Shown here: one piece after another, positions 8,668 through 17,646 of the stretch | How the letters are laid out: every line of letters begins with the position of its first letter | Position numbering within the stretch: the first letter of the stretch is position 1 | NCBI RefSeq assembly: GCF_000143825.1 | Contig: NZ_CM000961.1 | Span: 1,509,448-1,573,447 of the forward strand | Length of the DNA stretch: 64,000 bases | Direction of reading: 5' to 3' | Source: Corynebacterium genitalium ATCC 33030 | Lineage (GTDB): Bacteria; Actinomycetota; Actinomycetes; Mycobacteriales; Mycobacteriaceae | Program-made: the position numbers and the translations under genes | Notes under the pieces: model-generated | Told to the model about the DNA's origin: nothing | Database searches by the model: none | Seen by the model: the letters and a program-made list of their open reading frames with translations, nothing else

Positions 8668-9795
8668 ATGCAGAAGAGACCAACGTACGGCGGCGGTACC
8701 GATCACCACCCGGAGTACCGTGTTACCCCGAACGGGTTGGAACCCCCCGGAAAGCTGCGGCCGTGGACGCGGATGTACATGGGCAACATGGTTCGCACGC
8801 CGCTGTTTGGACTGGCCATGACGTTCATGATCGCCTTCATGCTGCCATACATCGACAACTACGGTTGGCTGGGAAGCTCCTATGCAAGCTCGAAAGACAT
8901 GGGATCCCCTCCTGCGAATGTCTTCGAGGCTGTGTCTGTAGTACTCGGATTCGTCGCCATGATGGTGGTGGCAATCGTGTCTATGTACCTGGCGCTCTAC
9001 GCGCTCATCGTCCTGGCAGCAGTCCTGTGCTTCGCATCCGTTGCCTTGTGGTGTTGTGGGGCAGTGTTTCGTGCAGTTGAAACGGTTGCCGGCTCCGCCT
9101 CTGTCGGTACCCATGAGTTCCACGTTGCTTACTACCTTCTCCCACTTATCACGCTGGCGATGGCTGTGATGCTGAGAGGCGTGTGGAAGGGACACGAATG
9201 GGCGACTCGTGCGAACGGCAACGAGTTCTACGAGCTCGTACGGCGGCTATGGATCCGAAACTACAATGGAATGCTTACCGTCCCGCCGCCGTACGAACGT
9301 GTCTCGCGCCGGGACGTCGGGTGGAAGAGGTGGCTGATGCTGGGGTGTACTGGTGCATTCGTGGTCTTCATGTTTACACCTTCGTTGGACCAGATGAGCG
9401 GCTGGAAGTTTCTGAGCATCTTGATCACCACCGGGCAGTTCCTTGGTTTTGACACAGAGTGGGTGTTCCTCGTGCTCGCCACGCTCGGAGTCGTCGTGCT
9501 TGGCGCGTGGATTGTCATGAGCAACCGCGCCGGAAACGCGGTGTACTGGGCCTGGTTACTTGCCTGCCTGGGCCAATGGTTCTGGGTTCTGGGGACTTTC
9601 GTGCGGGCAGCTGACGGCTGCGCTTCCGGGGCCGAGAACTGTTACAGCTCCGGCTATTACGCTTTGTTCCTTACCTCCGTAGCTGCATCGATCGTGCTGT
9701 ACCTGATTAACAACGATCGTGATGCCCACGAGTCTGCTCACGCCGAATGGCGCCAGGCGCTGCGCGAACAAGGTGGTGGAGATGGCAACGCCTAA
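8668..9795 (+). CDS. polytopic membrane protein of unknown function, tandem paralogue B
   Basis: 375 residues and colinear with the preceding gene. It shares the N-terminal RPTYGGGTD..PEYRVTPNG motif, the loop motif WATRANGNEFYE with RVSRRDVGWKRW, NRAGNAVYWAWLL, and the last membrane segment with its tail (SVAASIVLYLINNDRDAHES). The two extracellular cysteines are kept (GCASGAENCY). The membrane segments diverge much more than the cytosolic motifs, which suggests that the cytosolic face carries the conserved function. A 150-bp spacer separates it from copy A and it has its own GGGG-type ribosome site, so each may be expressed separately. Function unknown. Confidence 0.75.
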   Translation: MQKRPTYGGGTDHHPEYRVTPNGLEPPGKLRPWTRMYMGNMVRTPLFGLAMTFMIAFMLPYIDNYGWLGSSYASSKDMGSPPANVFEAVSVVLGFVAMMVVAIVSMYLALYALIVLAAVLCFASVALWCCGAVFRAVETVAGSASVGTHEFHVAYYLLPLITLAMAVMLRGVWKGHEWATRANGNEFYELVRRLWIRNYNGMLTVPPPYERVSRRDVGWKRWLMLGCTGAFVVFMFTPSLDQMSGWKFLSILITTGQFLGFDTEWVFLVLATLGVVVLGAWIVMSNRAGNAVYWAWLLACLGQWFWVLGTFVRAADGCASGAENCYSSGYYALFLTSVAASIVLYLINNDRDAHESAHAEWRQALREQGGGDGNA

Positions 9796-9819
9796 CGGAA
9801 AGAGTGCTCCTCCCGGCGG

Positions 9820-11394
9820 CTACCTGTGCTGCGTCTTCACAGGCAGTCGGAACTCGTCGGGTGAGGCGTGGCGCCAGGCTTCGGACCATTGAGAGGGGGC
9901 GTCGTCAAGCAATTGCCCGGGCTCGAGCCAGTCGAACAGTGCCTCGTAGGAAAGCGTGACACCTGGCTCGATGACTTTGCGCAGCATCGCTGGGGTGAGG
10001 TCGTCCGGGTGGGATGCGCCGCACGCCGCCATCATGGTGGTGGCTTGGCGCACGGTAGCCTGCTGGAAACGCTGCACGCGTTGGGCTTTGAGGTCGACGT
10101 CGATGGCGCGCTGGCGCCAGTTGCTCTGGGTGGCCACGCCGGAGGGGCACTTGCCGGTCTGGCACTTCTGGGCTTGGATGCAGCCGACGGCCATCATCAT
10201 TGCGCGGGCGGAGTTGGTGTAGTCAGCGCCCTGGATGAGGCGCTTCACAATGTCATTCGACGCCGCCACCTTGCCGGATGCCCCGAGCTTGACCTTGTCG
10301 CGCAGGTTCGTGCCGACGAGCGCATTGTGCATCATCTGCAAGCCCTCGGTCAGCGGGAGCCCCATGTGGTCCTCGAACTCGAGCGGGGCGGCGGCGGTAC
10401 CGCCTTCCGCGCCATCGATAGTGATGAAGTCTGGCGCGGTCCCCACCTGCTCAATTGCTTTGCAGATTGACAGCACGTCGATCATGGAGCCGACGCACAT
10501 CTTGAAGCCGATCGGCTTGCCGCCGGAGACCTCCCGGATGTGGGCGATGAACTCGATCAGCTCGACCGGGGTAGAAAAGACACGGTGGCGGCTGGGGGAG
10601 AGGCAGTCCTCGCCGACGGGGATGTCGCGCACGCGGGCGATCTCCTCGGTCACTTTCGGGCCGGGCAGCATGCCGCCGAGGCCGGGTTTGGCACCCTGCG
10701 ACAGCTTCAGCTCGATCATCTTCACCTGGTCGATCTGCGCGATGTCCTTGAACTTCGCCTCGTCGAAGCCGCCGTCTTCGGTGCGGCAGCCGAAGTAGCC
10801 GGTGCCCAGCTGCCACACGATGTCACCGTTGTTCTCCAGGTGGTATTTGCTCAGGCCACCTTCGCCGGTGTTATGGGCGAATCCGCCGAGCTCAGCACCC
10901 TTGTTCAGCGCGCGGATGGCATTGGCGGACAGTGCGCCGAAGGACATGCCAGAGATGTTCATCAGCGCCATGTCGTATGGTTGCGAGCACTCCGCACCAC
11001 CGATGTTCACCCGCGGCGGGTCCTCCGGCACCTCCGCCGGGACCACCGAGTGCACAAGGTACTCATAACCCGCCTGCGACACTTCCCTCTCGGTGCCGAA
11101 GGACCGTTCCCCATCGGTGCCGTCGGCGCGCTGGTTGATCACTTCACGGGTTTGCGCGTCGAACGGTTTGCCGTCGGCTTCGCCCTCGATGAAGTACTGA
11201 TGGATCTCCGGGCGGATCTCCTTTGCCAGGTAGCGCGCGTGCCCCAGCACAGGGTAATTGCGCAGAATGTTGTTTTTCGGCTGGATCAAATCGTTCGCAG
11301 CAAGGCCCGCGGCCGCGGCCGCCACAGCGCCAGCCACTGTTTTGCCCGGGTTGCTGCCTACAAGTTTGCTTATCGACGAAAATCGCTTACCCAC
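9820..11394 (-). CDS. FMN-binding glutamate-synthase-like protein
   Basis: 524 residues with one N-terminal membrane-anchor-like segment (residues 15-35), then the FMN-binding barrel of the glutamate synthase large subunit: MSFGALSANAIRALNKGAELGG, GEGGLSKYH, PKVTEEIARVRDIPVGEDCLSP, ITIDGAEGGTAAAP, and the iron-sulfur-type cysteines CIQAQKCQTGKCPSGVATQ near residues 405-425. It lacks the glutamine amidotransferase domain, so it is not a full GltB; members of this family are usually annotated as glutamate synthase-related. It starts at GTG 11394 after GAAGGTGAT. The physiological reaction is unknown. Confidence 0.85.
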   Translation of the reverse strand: MGKRFSSISKLVGSNPGKTVAGAVAAAAAGLAANDLIQPKNNILRNYPVLGHARYLAKEIRPEIHQYFIEGEADGKPFDAQTREVINQRADGTDGERSFGTEREVSQAGYEYLVHSVVPAEVPEDPPRVNIGGAECSQPYDMALMNISGMSFGALSANAIRALNKGAELGGFAHNTGEGGLSKYHLENNGDIVWQLGTGYFGCRTEDGGFDEAKFKDIAQIDQVKMIELKLSQGAKPGLGGMLPGPKVTEEIARVRDIPVGEDCLSPSRHRVFSTPVELIEFIAHIREVSGGKPIGFKMCVGSMIDVLSICKAIEQVGTAPDFITIDGAEGGTAAAPLEFEDHMGLPLTEGLQMMHNALVGTNLRDKVKLGASGKVAASNDIVKRLIQGADYTNSARAMMMAVGCIQAQKCQTGKCPSGVATQSNWRQRAIDVDLKAQRVQRFQQATVRQATTMMAACGASHPDDLTPAMLRKVIEPGVTLSYEALFDWLEPGQLLDDAPSQWSEAWRHASPDEFRLPVKTQHR

Positions 11395-11495
11395 TAGCCA
11401 TCACCTTCAATGATCACGGGATTGTTCCGCTCACCAACGTACCTATTCGCCGCTGCGCTGTCTGAGGAGCAATTCCCTCGCCTAGGAAAGAGGTC

Positions 11496-11595
11496 TGCGG
11501 AAAAGTTGACAGACCCGATCCGCGCTTTGAAAGTTCGTGCAGGTCAGAGGGCTGAGGGTGGGTAAACAAGAATCCAGTTTGTCAACTTTTCCGCA
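11496..11595. repeat. pair of exact 16-bp inverted repeats flanking a 68-bp spacer
   Basis: TGCGGAAAAGTTGACA at 11496-11511 and its exact reverse complement at 11580-11595. The right copy includes the last codons and stop of the GNAT gene. The spacer is too long and the 3' side too poor in T for a simple terminator. The left copy may be a duplicated and inverted gene end, or the pair may be a binding site. Confidence 0.75.
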
Positions 11596-12655
11596 CGTGC
11601 TTCTGCCACGCGGTCGCATACGAGATGATTTCGGGCGACAACGGCCGGAGAAGCCGTGCAGCAGGTTCGCTCTCGGCGGGGTAGGAGGCATACGCTGTCT
11701 CGACCTTCGGCCATTCAGTCTTCGCGGCGGCGAGGAGATTTTCAAGCATCCGCTTTGCGGCGCCCTGGCCCCGATACTCGGGAAGCACGTAGATGAGCCC
11801 GAGCTCCATGAGTCGGTCGTCGTCGACATCGTAGTGGACGGCTTCTGCCATCCCGATCACTTTGCCATCAGGGGCGTGGGCGACCGCGGTGAGTTGGGTC
11901 CCGCCCCGGTCCATCAAGCGGGCGCTCGCGTCACGGAGACGCTGCTCAGTCCAATTGATCGAGTCGAGGATGAGGTCACCGCGCGGATAATCCCGCGAAG
12001 AACCGGACAACAATGCCCGCAGCGATGGTAGGTCATCAGGGTTGAAGCCCATGTTGCGGACAACGGAGATGCCCGGGCCTGCTGCCTCCGCCGCAACCGC
12101 GCCCAGCGAGAACGTCGCCTGCGCCTCGTGGTACGCAGCTGAATATCCGTGACTGGTGAGACTCAGTTCGGGTTCAACTAGAGGCTCGCCCGAGTGCGTG
12201 ACCCACACTTGCCGGATGGGGCGGTCGAAGGAGGCGGAAAGGGCGTCGATAAGCGAAAGGGCGGCGACCCACGGCTCACGCGGAACGGGCTCTCCGGACC
12301 CGGGGACGGGCGCGACGGCGGCGTCGAGAGTGACGGTCGCTTCGATCACGCGTGTGTCCTCGAGTAGGGGCAGGGAGATGAAGACCCACGCGGCGATGTC
12401 GGCGAGATCGTCGACATGCACCTCCGGATATCCGAGCGGGCCGAGCGGACGCGGTGCCTGCAGGTCAGTTAGCGCGAACAAAAAAGCCTCGGACTCCGCG
12501 GAGCCCTCGAGGCGCTTCGCCATGTGGGCGGCGCTCACGCCGGAGTAGGGGCTGCCGGTGATGTCCTGGATGGCGAGGGTCGCTGAGAACACATACGCGC
12601 CCACGACGTCGCCGGAGTCGCGGCCGCCGTGGGCGTAGATGAGGGGAGTGAGCAA
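11582..12655 (-). CDS. GNAT-family N-acetyltransferase
   Basis: 357 residues. The C-terminal half (about 245-330) carries a GNAT acetyl-CoA fold with motif A, LGLIYVLPEYRGQGAAKRML. The N-terminal half is a degenerate GNAT-like or unrelated domain, as in double-GNAT proteins of actinobacteria. The acetylated substrate is unknown. It starts one base after the DUF349 gene stop, so the two are co-transcribed. It carries a copy of the GCTTATCGACG word at 12244 reading L-I-D. Confidence 0.8.
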   Translation of the reverse strand: MLTPLIYAHGGRDSGDVVGAYVFSATLAIQDITGSPYSGVSAAHMAKRLEGSAESEAFLFALTDLQAPRPLGPLGYPEVHVDDLADIAAWVFISLPLLEDTRVIEATVTLDAAVAPVPGSGEPVPREPWVAALSLIDALSASFDRPIRQVWVTHSGEPLVEPELSLTSHGYSAAYHEAQATFSLGAVAAEAAGPGISVVRNMGFNPDDLPSLRALLSGSSRDYPRGDLILDSINWTEQRLRDASARLMDRGGTQLTAVAHAPDGKVIGMAEAVHYDVDDDRLMELGLIYVLPEYRGQGAAKRMLENLLAAAKTEWPKVETAYASYPAESEPAARLLRPLSPEIISYATAWQKHVRKS

Positions 12656-12656
12656 G

Positions 12657-14039
12657 CTAGTCGTTCAACGCCTTCGCGGCGACATCAGCGAACTCCTGCC
12701 ACTGCTCCGCCTGCCCGCGCAGCTCCGCGGCCTGCTTTGCATTGCCCTTGGCTTCGGCGGCGTCGGCCTTGGCGCGGAAATCGTCCGCCTTGACCTGGAA
12801 CTGGTTGGCCTTGTCCTGCTGGACCGGGTTGGACTTGCGCCACTGGGCTTCCTCGGCGTCGGACACGCGCTGCTCGATGTCGCCGATCTTGTCCTCGTAT
12901 TCGCGCATCTTATTGCGCGGGACGTAACCGATCGCGTCCCATTTCTCCTGCAGCTCACGCAGTTTGGACTTGGCGGCGCCGAGGCCCTTCTCCGGGTCAA
13001 TCAGTGAGTCGTACTCAGCGATGAGTGCATCCTTGGCCTGCGCGTTGGCTTCGTACTCGCGGTCGCGCTCGTCATTGACGGCGTTGCGGGCCGCGAAGAA
13101 GTGGTCCTGAGCGGCGCGGAAGCGGTTCCACAGCTTGTCGTCGACGTCGCGCGGGGCGCGGCCGGCGGCTTTCCATTCCGTCATTAAGTCGCGGTAGGCG
13201 CGGGCGGTGTCGTTCCAGTCGGTGGAGTCCTTGAGCTTCTCGGCGCGCGCGATGAGCTCCTCCTTCTTCGCCTTCGCGGCGGCGCGGCCGCGGTCAAGTT
13301 CGGCGAAGTGGGCCCCGCGGCGGCGGTTGAAGGAATCGCGGGCCTTGGAGTAGCGCTTCCACAGCCCGTCATCGGTTTTGCGGTCGATGCCGCGGACGGT
13401 CTTCCATTCCTCGAGGATGTCGCGGATACGGTCGCCGGCTGCCTTCCACTCAGTGGAGTTCTCGGCCAAGTCTTCGGCCTCCGCGGCGAGGGCTTCCTTG
13501 CGCTGAATAGCCTCGGCGCGGCGAGCCTCTTTGGCTTCTTTAGCCTTCTCGCCGGCGGTGTCGGCCTCCTCCAGGAGGGTTTTCAAACGTGTTTCAATCG
13601 CGTCCAAGTCACCGACGACAGCCTGCTCATCGAGGGAGCCGATGAGCTGCTGCGCCTGGGTGCGCACCGAGTTCGCGTCTTCCGGGCGGGTGCGCAGGCG
13701 GTTTTCCAGCACGCCGACCTCCGTGGACAGATCAGCGAAGCGCTGGGCAAAGTGCTTTAGGCCCTCCTCGGGGCTGCCAGCCTGCCAAGAACCGACGGCG
13801 CGTTCAGCACCGCCGCGGATGACGTAGACAGTGCCGTCTTCATCCACGCGACCGAACTCAGCGGCCTTCGCGGTGTCAGCGGCAGAAGCGGGCACAGGGC
13901 TCGGCGTGGACGGGGCACCAGCGGGAGCAGCGGGACGTGCACCAGGGCGCGGGCCGGGCTTCGGTGCCCGAGAAGGCATTGCGCCGGGGGAGGGAACCGG
14001 CGAGGGCCGGTTGTTCTCAGGGGTGGGGGGCTGCGTCAT
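12657..14039 (-). CDS. DUF349 repeat protein
   Basis: 460 residues: a Pro/Ala-rich disordered N terminus (about 1-65) followed by several DUF349 helical repeats recognisable by W..R...A.D.F..R spacing, for example LWKRYSKARDSFNRRRGAHFAEL and LWNRFRAAQDHFFAARNAV. The C terminus is a long charged coiled coil rich in Lys, Glu and Ala. The family is widespread in actinobacteria with no settled role; related proteins in other phyla are linked to RNA or ribosome binding, which is only suggestive. The ATG at 14039 is chosen because AAAGGA lies just upstream; 18 more codons are open before it. Confidence 0.82.
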   Translation of the reverse strand: MTQPPTPENNRPSPVPSPGAMPSRAPKPGPRPGARPAAPAGAPSTPSPVPASAADTAKAAEFGRVDEDGTVYVIRGGAERAVGSWQAGSPEEGLKHFAQRFADLSTEVGVLENRLRTRPEDANSVRTQAQQLIGSLDEQAVVGDLDAIETRLKTLLEEADTAGEKAKEAKEARRAEAIQRKEALAAEAEDLAENSTEWKAAGDRIRDILEEWKTVRGIDRKTDDGLWKRYSKARDSFNRRRGAHFAELDRGRAAAKAKKEELIARAEKLKDSTDWNDTARAYRDLMTEWKAAGRAPRDVDDKLWNRFRAAQDHFFAARNAVNDERDREYEANAQAKDALIAEYDSLIDPEKGLGAAKSKLRELQEKWDAIGYVPRNKMREYEDKIGDIEQRVSDAEEAQWRKSNPVQQDKANQFQVKADDFRAKADAAEAKGNAKQAAELRGQAEQWQEFADVAAKALND

Positions 14040-14162
14040 AGTGGGCCGTCCTTTCATCCTGTGCCGCGCGTCGCGGCTGCCGTTATGCCCCAAAACAATA
14101 CCGCGACGGGGAGCGCAATGTAACGGTTCGGCTCACACGGACTCTTCTATAGGGTGAGGTTC

Positions 14163-14738
14163 ATGCGCGGTTTCAATCTGCTTGTCGTTCCGGGGTCCCC
14201 AGCGGTAGTCGCTGAGCTGTCTCCGCAGGATGCGGCGGGGCGCGCGATCGTAGCCAAAGCTCGCGAGCTGACCGAGGGAGATACCCGCCCGGTTGAGATC
14301 GTCGGTTCGCGCGATCCGCGGTGGCGCACCGAGCACACTGGCAGCTTCCGCGCATGGGGTGCTGATGTGCACGTCGGAGGCGGCAACTACCTGCCGGAAC
14401 TCATCGCACGCTACATCCTGCCGGGCCGCACCATTGGGGATTCCCGCGAGCACATCCAGCCGCTCAACCCCGACGCGCTCACCGTGGTGGTCGTCGATGG
14501 CTCCGCCGGACTCACTCCCCGCGCACCCCTTGCGCTTATCGACGGCGCCACCGACACCCACGACGCCATGACCGCCTTCCTTGACGGCACCGGTGAACTC
14601 CCCACCGATCTGCCCGGAGTGATAGAGCCGGGGTTGTGGGAAGAGTTGGGGGAACTGGAAGCGTCGAAAAGCGTGCTTCTAAGCGATGACACACTCGGCG
14701 TCGGGCGCTTCCTTGCGGCGTGGGAGGTTCACGCATGA
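14163..14738 (+). CDS. conserved protein upstream of miaA (Rv2728c-like)
   Basis: 191 residues beginning [19 protein letters not shown]. It resembles the alanine-rich protein encoded before miaA in mycobacteria and looks like a class III extradiol dioxygenase-like (LigB/MEMO) fold with motifs [21 protein letters not shown] and [22 protein letters not shown], but the metal ligands are not obvious. Its stop overlaps the miaA start (ATGA), so the two are translationally coupled. It carries the GCTTATCGACG word at 14534. Function unknown. Confidence 0.75.
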   Translation: MRGFNLLVVPGSPAVVAELSPQDAAGRAIVAKARELTEGDTRPVEIVGSRDPRWRTEHTGSFRAWGADVHVGGGNYLPELIARYILPGRTIGDSREHIQPLNPDALTVVVVDGSAGLTPRAPLALIDGATDTHDAMTAFLDGTGELPTDLPGVIEPGLWEELGELEASKSVLLSDDTLGVGRFLAAWEVHA

Positions 14739-15652
14739 TCAGGCCTATCTCTGTCGTCGGCCCCACCGCGTCCGGGAAATCTGATCTCGGGCTGGCGCTC
14801 GCGCATGAGCTCGGTGGGGAAGTGGTCAACGTCGATTCCATGCAGCTCTACCGTGGCATGGACATCGGCACGGCGAAGCTGCCACTGGCTAAACGTGAAG
14901 GTATCCCGCACCACTTACTGGACATCTGGGATGTCACGCAGACTGCCTCAGTTGCCGAGTATCAGGCACGCGCGATCGAGGTTGTCGAGGCCATCGCTGC
15001 ACGGGGCAGGGTCCCCATCCTCGTCGGCGGTTCGATGATGTACGTCCAATCGCTGATCGACGACTGGCAGTTCCCGCCGACCGATCCCGCCGTCCGCAAT
15101 AAATACGAGCAACGGCTGGAAGACGTTGGTGTGCACGCGCTCCACGCAGAATTGGCTGAAGTTGATCCAGAGGCCGCGGCCATCATTGAGGACAACGATC
15201 CGCGCCGAACGGTGCGTGCGCTGGAGGTCATTGAACTGACGGGTAGGCCGTTTCAAGCCTCGCAGCCGCCGAAAGACGCGCCGCCGCGGTGGGGCACCCG
15301 GATTCTGGGGTTGCGGACGGACGCGGAGTGGCTCAACCCGCGCATCGATAGGCGCACCGAGTTGATGTTCGCTGCCGGGTTCGTCGACGAGGTCCGAGGT
15401 TTGATAGCCGAGGGACTGGTCGCGGAGTCCACCGCCGGCCGCGCGATTGGCTACTCGCAGGTTCTCGGCTACCTTGCCGGCGCGATCACCCTCGAGGAAG
15501 CTCAGGAGCGGACCGTCACGGGGACCCGCCGCTACGTGCGCCGGCAACGTTCCTGGTTCAATCGCGACAAGCGCATCACCTGGCTCGACGCCTCCACAGC
15601 CGACAAGGGCCGCGAGGCGATCCTCACCGCCGCGCTAGACTCGCTGGCGTGA
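14735..15652 (+). CDS. miaA: MiaA, tRNA dimethylallyltransferase
   Basis: Adds the dimethylallyl group to N6 of A37 in tRNAs reading UNN codons. The 305-residue product has the P-loop [10 protein letters not shown] at the N terminus, [17 protein letters not shown], and the C-terminal [12 protein letters not shown] tRNA-binding stretch. The ATG at 14735 overlaps the stop of the previous gene, and the miaA stop overlaps the dapF GTG. Its i6A product is the substrate of MiaB. The dimethylallyl donor comes from the MEP pathway, whose first enzyme Dxs is encoded at 51.5 kb. Confidence 0.97.
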   Translation: MIRPISVVGPTASGKSDLGLALAHELGGEVVNVDSMQLYRGMDIGTAKLPLAKREGIPHHLLDIWDVTQTASVAEYQARAIEVVEAIAARGRVPILVGGSMMYVQSLIDDWQFPPTDPAVRNKYEQRLEDVGVHALHAELAEVDPEAAAIIEDNDPRRTVRALEVIELTGRPFQASQPPKDAPPRWGTRILGLRTDAEWLNPRIDRRTELMFAAGFVDEVRGLIAEGLVAESTAGRAIGYSQVLGYLAGAITLEEAQERTVTGTRRYVRRQRSWFNRDKRITWLDASTADKGREAILTAALDSLA

Positions 15653-16593
15653 ACGAGAACACCCCGCAGCCGCAGACGACCCAGGCACCGGAGAACCTGT
15701 CCACCCTGCTGTTCATCAAGGCGCACGGAACAGAGAACGACTTCGTGGTGCTTATCGACGTCGACGACCAACTAGAACAACTCGGCATCCTCGATGATGA
15801 CCTTGTCGCCTCGCTGTGCGACCGGCGTGCCGGCGTAGGAGGCGACGGATTCCTGCGCATAGTGAGCTCGGACGCTCACGATGCGCAGGGTGCGAACGGC
15901 AACCGCTGGTTCATGGATTACCGTAACGCCGACGGCTCCATCGCGGAAATGTGCGGAAACGGCATCCGCGTGTTCGCCCACGTCCTCGTCGCCCAAGGCT
16001 TGGAGCAGGCTCGCCAGTTCGACGTGGACACCCGCGCCGGGGTCAAGCACATCACCATCCACTCCCTGACGGGGGAGGACCCGAACGGCTCGACGCACGC
16101 AGTCGTGGAAGTGGGGATGGGCCCCGTCGGCGTGACCGGGGTATCCACAGGCCGCATGGGGGACTTCGAATTCGCTGGACTAGGCGTGGATGTGGGCAAC
16201 CCGCACCTCGCTGCCGTCATCCCGGGTTTGACACCTGTGCAGCTGGCGGAGCTGGCCTTTGAGCAGCCGGCCTTCGACCACGAGTTCTTCCCCGAGGGCG
16301 TGAACGTGGAGATCGTCACCGACCCTGAAACCGCCGACGGCGACATGCGGGTGGGAATGCGCGTGTGGGAACGCGGCGTGGGCGAAACCCGGTCGTGCGG
16401 CACAGGCACTGTCGCCGCAGCGCGGGCAGCGCTTGCCGATGCCGGCGTGGAGAACGGCACCATTACCGTTGACGTTCCGGGCGGCACACTCACCATCGCG
16501 ATCAATGACGGCGAGGCGACGATGACGGGGCCGTCTGTCATTGTCGCGCGCGGCGAGGTCTCGCTGAAATCGCTGCGCAAGGACTTCACGTAA
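15649..16593 (+). CDS. dapF: DapF, diaminopimelate epimerase
   Basis: Converts LL- to meso-diaminopimelate for peptidoglycan cross-links and lysine synthesis. The 314-residue product has both catalytic cysteines in their family contexts: [14 protein letters not shown] near residue 103 and [13 protein letters not shown] near residue 250. The start is GTG 15649, overlapping the miaA stop. The copy of GCTTATCGACG at 15750 falls in the family-conserved F-V-V-L-I-D stretch. The stop codon directly abuts that of the convergent ABC receptor gene, leaving no intergenic DNA. Confidence 0.97.
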   Translation: MNENTPQPQTTQAPENLSTLLFIKAHGTENDFVVLIDVDDQLEQLGILDDDLVASLCDRRAGVGGDGFLRIVSSDAHDAQGANGNRWFMDYRNADGSIAEMCGNGIRVFAHVLVAQGLEQARQFDVDTRAGVKHITIHSLTGEDPNGSTHAVVEVGMGPVGVTGVSTGRMGDFEFAGLGVDVGNPHLAAVIPGLTPVQLAELAFEQPAFDHEFFPEGVNVEIVTDPETADGDMRVGMRVWERGVGETRSCGTGTVAAARAALADAGVENGTITVDVPGGTLTIAINDGEATMTGPSVIVARGEVSLKSLRKDFT

Positions 16594-17646
16594 CTAGCGC
16601 ATTGCGCGCTGGAAGAACGCGACAGCGTCCGTCTTCTCCTGCGTGATGTTGGTTAAGTCGGCTTCGAGCAGAGCGATGTCCTCCAGCGTGGGCGCGCCTG
16701 GCGGACTGTCGACGTCGGTGCGCACCGGCAGGTAGTTCAGCTCCGCGGCGGTGGTCTGCCCTTGGCGGGAGACAAGATAAGACACGAGCCGCTGGGCAGC
16801 CTCGCGTGACGGCGATGCCGCAAAGACCGCCGCGGGCTGGGTGATGTACGGGGCGCCGTCGGCGGGATAAACGGCCTTGATGGGGGAGCCCTCGTCGGCC
16901 AAGTCGCGCACACGGTAATCAGTGACGATGCCGATAGGGTGGCCGCCAGCAGCGACCTCTTCTGCGACAGGGCCAGCGGACTGCGCAATCATCGGGCGGT
17001 TTTCGCCCAGCTTGTTCACCCAGTCTTCGCCGAGTTCGGGAGTCTGCAGCCACACCGCCGCATTGAACGCGGTGGCGCCGGACACTGCTGGGTCGCCGAG
17101 CACGATCTCGCCCTTGTACTTCGGGTCGGTCAGGTCGCCCCAGGATGTGGGAGCCTCGTTCTCCGGGATCCGGTTGGAGTTGTAGGCGATGATGGTGGGC
17201 ATCATGCGGGTTCCTACGTAATAACCGTCGTCGTCGATCGCCTCCGGCAGGATCGCGGTGAGGTCGATATTGGTCAACTCCGCCAGGTCGCCCTCCTGCT
17301 TGTACACCTCGAAGGTGGGGGCGTCGGCGCACCACAGCACGTCGCCCTCGATCCCGCCGGTGGCTTTCTCGGAGGCGACGCGGGCGACAAGCTCGCCGGT
17401 TCCTGCGCGGTACATCTTCACCTTGATGTCGGGGTTGAGTTCCTCGAACTCGCGGATGGCGATGTCCGCCTTCGCTTCCGGCTCGGAGGTGTACAGGGTG
17501 ATGGTGGTGACGCCGTTGCGCATGTTTGGCGAGCGTTCGCCCTCCGCGGGCGGTTCGGCGCAGGAGGACAGGAACGCCAGTGACGTTGCGAGAACGGCTG
17601 ACACGAGCGAGGTGCGGCTGCGGGCGAGGTTTGCAGAAAAGGTCAC
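16594..17646 (-). CDS. ABC transporter substrate-binding lipoprotein (iron/thiamine/phosphonate type)
   Basis: 350 residues with a lipoprotein signal ending FLSSC and a family 1 periplasmic fold typical of AfuA/FbpA-like receptors: ITLYTSEPEAKADIAIREFEEL, YNSNRIPENEAPTSWGDLTDPKYKGEIVLGDPAVSGATAFNA. The Tyr-Tyr pair of classical ferric-binding proteins is not evident, so Fe3+ is only one candidate; 2-aminoethylphosphonate and polyamine-type ligands are alternatives. It is the last gene of a permease-ATPase-receptor operon and overlaps the ATPase stop by four bases. Confidence 0.82.
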   Translation of the reverse strand: MTFSANLARSRTSLVSAVLATSLAFLSSCAEPPAEGERSPNMRNGVTTITLYTSEPEAKADIAIREFEELNPDIKVKMYRAGTGELVARVASEKATGGIEGDVLWCADAPTFEVYKQEGDLAELTNIDLTAILPEAIDDDGYYVGTRMMPTIIAYNSNRIPENEAPTSWGDLTDPKYKGEIVLGDPAVSGATAFNAAVWLQTPELGEDWVNKLGENRPMIAQSAGPVAEEVAAGGHPIGIVTDYRVRDLADEGSPIKAVYPADGAPYITQPAAVFAASPSREAAQRLVSYLVSRQGQTTAAELNYLPVRTDVDSPPGAPTLEDIALLEADLTNITQEKTDAVAFFQRAMR

